This document shows positions 13,582 to 15,433 of a stretch of DNA of 15,433 nt, piece by piece. This stretch comes from Thermoflexales bacterium (GTDB lineage: Bacteria > Chloroflexota > Anaerolineae > Fen-1058). The stretch spans positions 1 to 15,433 of the forward strand of contig JAFGFO010000102.1 in NCBI GenBank assembly GCA_016931085.1, written 5' to 3'. Both the position numbers and the translations under genes were made by a program. The notes beneath the pieces were generated by a model. That model did no database searches, was not told the DNA's origin, and saw only the letters and a list, made by a program, of their open reading frames with translations. The first letter of the stretch is position 1. Each line of letters begins with the position of its first letter.

Positions 13582-15315
13582 GTGGATCGAGAGCCTCGTA
13601 TCGGTGTATACATTTGCCACTGCGGCACCAATATCGCCGCCACGGTGGACGTCGAGGCAGTAGCAGAGGCGGCCGCCCGCTGGCCCGGCGTCGTCGTCGC
13701 TCGTCATTACACCTACATGTGCTCCGAACCAGGCCAAAAGCTCATCAAGCAGGACAGCCGCGAGCTGGCTCTGAAGCGGGTTGTGGTGGCATCGTGTTCT
13801 CCACGCATGCACGAACCGACTTTTCGGGCGGCAGCCGAGGAGGGCGGGGTCAACCCCTACCGGGTGGAAATGGCCAATATCCGCGAGCAGTGCTCGTGGG
13901 TCCACAGCGACCGTGCCCAGGCGACTCGAAAAGCCTTAGACTTGGTGGCCTCGGCAGTGGCCAAGGCCGCTTACCTGGAACCTTTGCAGGACCGCTACGT
14001 GGACGTCACCCCCGGCGTGCTCGTGATCGGCGGCGGCGTCGCCGGCCTCGTCGCGGCATTGGACGTGGCCGAGGCGGGTTTCCCCGTTTACGTGATCGAG
14101 CAGAGCGATCACCTGGGTGGACGGGTGGCCGAACTCGACTGCACTTTCCCCGAGTTGGAGGCGGTGGAAGCCTGGTTGCCCACCCTCATCGAGCGTGTCC
14201 AGTCGCATCCTAACGTCACCGTCTTTTTCAACGCCCGCGTCACGGAGGTCAAGGGCTACGTCGGCAACTTTAAGATTACAGTTGCAGCTTGCAGGGTTTC
14301 AGGTTTCACGTCCGGTCAACTGGAGACTTTTAACCTGAAACCTGAAACTCTTTCTGCCGGCGCCATCATCGTCGCCACCGGCTACGAGCTTTTTGACCCC
14401 CGCCGCAAGCCGGAATTCGGTTATGGCCACTATCCGCAAGTGATCACGACCTTGGACATGGAACGGCGCCTGGCTGCCGGCGAGCTGAGTGTGGACGGAC
14501 GCGTTCCCCAGGACATTGCGTTTATCAAGTGCGTCGGCTCCCGCGATGTGCAACTGGGCCACCCGTATTGCTCTCGCGTGTGCTGTGCGGTGACCGCCAA
14601 GCAGGCCCAGTTGGTCAAGCAGCGCTTGCCAGGCGCGCGCGTGAGCGTTTTTTACATGGACGTGCGGACTTTTGGCAAGCGCGGGGAAGAGTTCTACGAT
14701 GAGGCCAGGCGCGCGGGTGTCCAGTACCGGCGGGGCAACGTGTCCGAGATCAGGCGGCAAAACAAGCGGCTTGTGCTGCGTTTCGAAGACACCTTCCTGC
14801 GGCGCACCATCGAGCAAGAAGCCGACCTGGCCGTTTTGGCGGTCGGCATGGAGCCACGGCAAGATGTGGCCGAGCTGGCCTCGCTGCTCAAGCTGCCTCG
14901 CTCGGCGGACGGCTTCTTCCTGGAGGCGCACCCCAAGCTGTCCCCGGTGAACACGGCCGTGGAGGGTGTTTTCCTGGCCGGCTGCTGCCAGGCCCCCAAA
15001 GATATCCCCGACAGCGTGGCCCAGGCCAAGGCGGCGGCGGCGTCTGCGCTCGTCTTGTTGATCCGCCGCAGCGTGCCGGTCGAATCGGCCACCGCCGTCG
15101 TCGACCCCCAACTTTGCGCCGGGTGCGGCATGTGCGTCGAGGTGTGCCCCTACGGCGCGCCCGCCCTCGACCCGCTGCTGGGCGTGTCTGTGGTGAATGC
15201 GGTGTTGTGCAAGGGCTGTGGCGCGTGCGCGGCGGCGTGCACCTCCAAAGCGATGCGTCTGCAGCACTTTACCCCACAGCAAGTCCTGGCCCAGGTCGAC
15301 GCGCTGGTGTGGTAG
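13582..15315 (+). CDS. HdrA-like protein with N-terminal domain and C-terminal 2[4Fe-4S] ferredoxin
   Basis: Second HdrA-type flavoprotein, 577 residues from a GTG start. Order: HdrA N-terminal domain (1-135; YICHCGTNIAAT with C12 and C14, YMCSEPGQKLIK with C47, ASCSPRMHEPTF with C72, NIREQCSWVH); FAD Rossmann motif VIGGGVAGL (148-156); linker 234-258; FAD domain resuming at IIVATG (262-267), with CVGSRD, PYCSRVCC, LAGCCQAPKDIPD; C-terminal ferredoxin with C512, C515, C518, C522 and C543, C546, C549, C553. The ferredoxin insert of hdrA1 is absent; its place is taken by a repeat-encoded linker. From IIVATG to about residue 493 it closely parallels hdrA1, suggesting duplication. Probably forms one complex with the two genes before it; MvhD or hydrogenase partners are not in the window. 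Confidence 0.88.
   Translation: MDREPRIGVYICHCGTNIAATVDVEAVAEAAARWPGVVVARHYTYMCSEPGQKLIKQDSRELALKRVVVASCSPRMHEPTFRAAAEEGGVNPYRVEMANIREQCSWVHSDRAQATRKALDLVASAVAKAAYLEPLQDRYVDVTPGVLVIGGGVAGLVAALDVAEAGFPVYVIEQSDHLGGRVAELDCTFPELEAVEAWLPTLIERVQSHPNVTVFFNARVTEVKGYVGNFKITVAACRVSGFTSGQLETFNLKPETLSAGAIIVATGYELFDPRRKPEFGYGHYPQVITTLDMERRLAAGELSVDGRVPQDIAFIKCVGSRDVQLGHPYCSRVCCAVTAKQAQLVKQRLPGARVSVFYMDVRTFGKRGEEFYDEARRAGVQYRRGNVSEIRRQNKRLVLRFEDTFLRRTIEQEADLAVLAVGMEPRQDVAELASLLKLPRSADGFFLEAHPKLSPVNTAVEGVFLAGCCQAPKDIPDSVAQAKAAAASALVLLIRRSVPVESATAVVDPQLCAGCGMCVEVCPYGAPALDPLLGVSVVNAVLCKGCGACAAACTSKAMRLQHFTPQQVLAQVDALVW
14281..14349 (+). repeat. CCTGAAA/TTTCAGG palindromic repeat inside hdrA2
   Basis: A perfect 13-bp inverted pair GTTTCAGGTTTCA (14296-14308) / TGAAACCTGAAAC (14336-14348), with a 27-nt loop, lies within the coding frame and encodes about residues 234-256 of hdrA2. 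TTGCAG heptamer-like repeats (14282-14294) precede it. The 17-mer at 14333-14349 is identical to 8952-8968 in the truA-rplM spacer. The reading frame is kept through it. Confidence 0.85.
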
Positions 15316-15335
15316 GGTGGGGAGGGCCTTAGCAG

Positions 15336-15396
15336 TATGGAAATACTTTGGGTGTGACCAAATTTGGTTGGTGGTACTTTTTTGGCGTTTTCCATA
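15336..15396 (+). other. Palindromes after hdrA2
   Basis: The last 118 nt contain no recognisable gene. A perfect 12-bp palindrome ACCAAATTTGGT lies at 15357-15368, enclosed by the inverted pair TATGGAAA (15336-15343) / TTTCCATA (15389-15396). A T-run (15378-15383) lies inside. This could be a binding site, part of a repeat, or a weak terminator; I cannot tell which, and no clear terminator closes the hdr genes. Confidence 0.45.
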
Positions 15397-15433
15397 GACG
15401 CGCACTGCCCCATCAGGCGGGCATCAACCTCCC

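Noticed and set aside
14299..15405. 368-residue open frame on the minus strand opposite hdrA2
   Set aside because: Reverse-complement artefact of hdrA2; low-complexity H/R/Q/G-rich sequence.

Overview
The window is a bacterial chromosome segment with one long run of plus-strand genes. Positions 1-9826 hold the distal part of the S10/spc/alpha ribosomal protein supercluster. Positions 9995-15315 hold an accessory block: a DegV-family protein followed by a three-gene set resembling heterodisulfide reductase (Hdr). The protein style, the high G+C coding sequence, the heptamer-based repeats between genes and the Hdr block fit an uncultured Chloroflexota member, perhaps Anaerolineae-like. That assignment is an inference from impression; a marker-gene tree would settle it.

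Ribosomal part. The order is rpsH (5' end cut by the window), rplF, rplR, rpsE, rpmD, rplO, secY, map, rpmJ, rpsM, rpsK, rpsD, rpoA, rplQ, truA, rplM, rpsI. Most joins are tight or overlapping: rpsE/rpmD by 14 nt, rpmD/rplO by 14 nt, rplO/secY by 4 nt, map/rpmJ by 1 nt, rplM/rpsI by 1 nt. Two genes usual at this locus are missing: adk (normally secY-adk-map) and infA (normally map-infA-rpmJ). rpmJ (37 aa) is easily missed but clear. Several starts were moved to fit Shine-Dalgarno (SD) sequences and family N-termini: rplF 413, rpsM 4986, rpsD 5969, rpoA TTG at 6726, rpsI 9428, degV GTG at 9995.

Spacers. Nearly every wider gap in this compact cluster holds repeated sequence. The secY-map gap is exactly seven AT-rich heptamers. 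The rplF-rplR, rpsK-rpsD and rpsM-rpsK gaps hold related inverted-repeat elements built on CGCGAAT/ATTCGCG and CACGAAT/ATTCGTG. The rpoA leader has AATCCAA heptamers around a strong hairpin. The truA-rplM gap has CCTGAAA repeats. The Hdr block has TTCGTG repeats in its leader and a CACAGAG palindrome between its second and third genes.

Accessory part. A strong hairpin with a T-rich tail separates rpsI from degV. After degV, a TTGACA-type promoter candidate precedes hdrA1, the hdrC-hdrB fusion and hdrA2. hdrA1 has the FAD domain with an inserted ferredoxin but no N-terminal HdrA domain and no C-terminal ferredoxin. hdrA2 has the N-terminal domain, the FAD domain and a C-terminal two-cluster ferredoxin, but no inserted ferredoxin. 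Together they look like one HdrA's parts shared between two polypeptides, with the fusion protein carrying the HdrC and HdrB functions. A likely role is flavin-based electron transfer or bifurcation to a disulfide or other acceptor; the substrate is not visible.

The most unusual observation is in hdrA2. A palindromic CCTGAAA-type repeat, sharing a 17-nt identical stretch with the truA-rplM spacer, lies in frame inside the gene at the place where hdrA1 carries its inserted ferredoxin.
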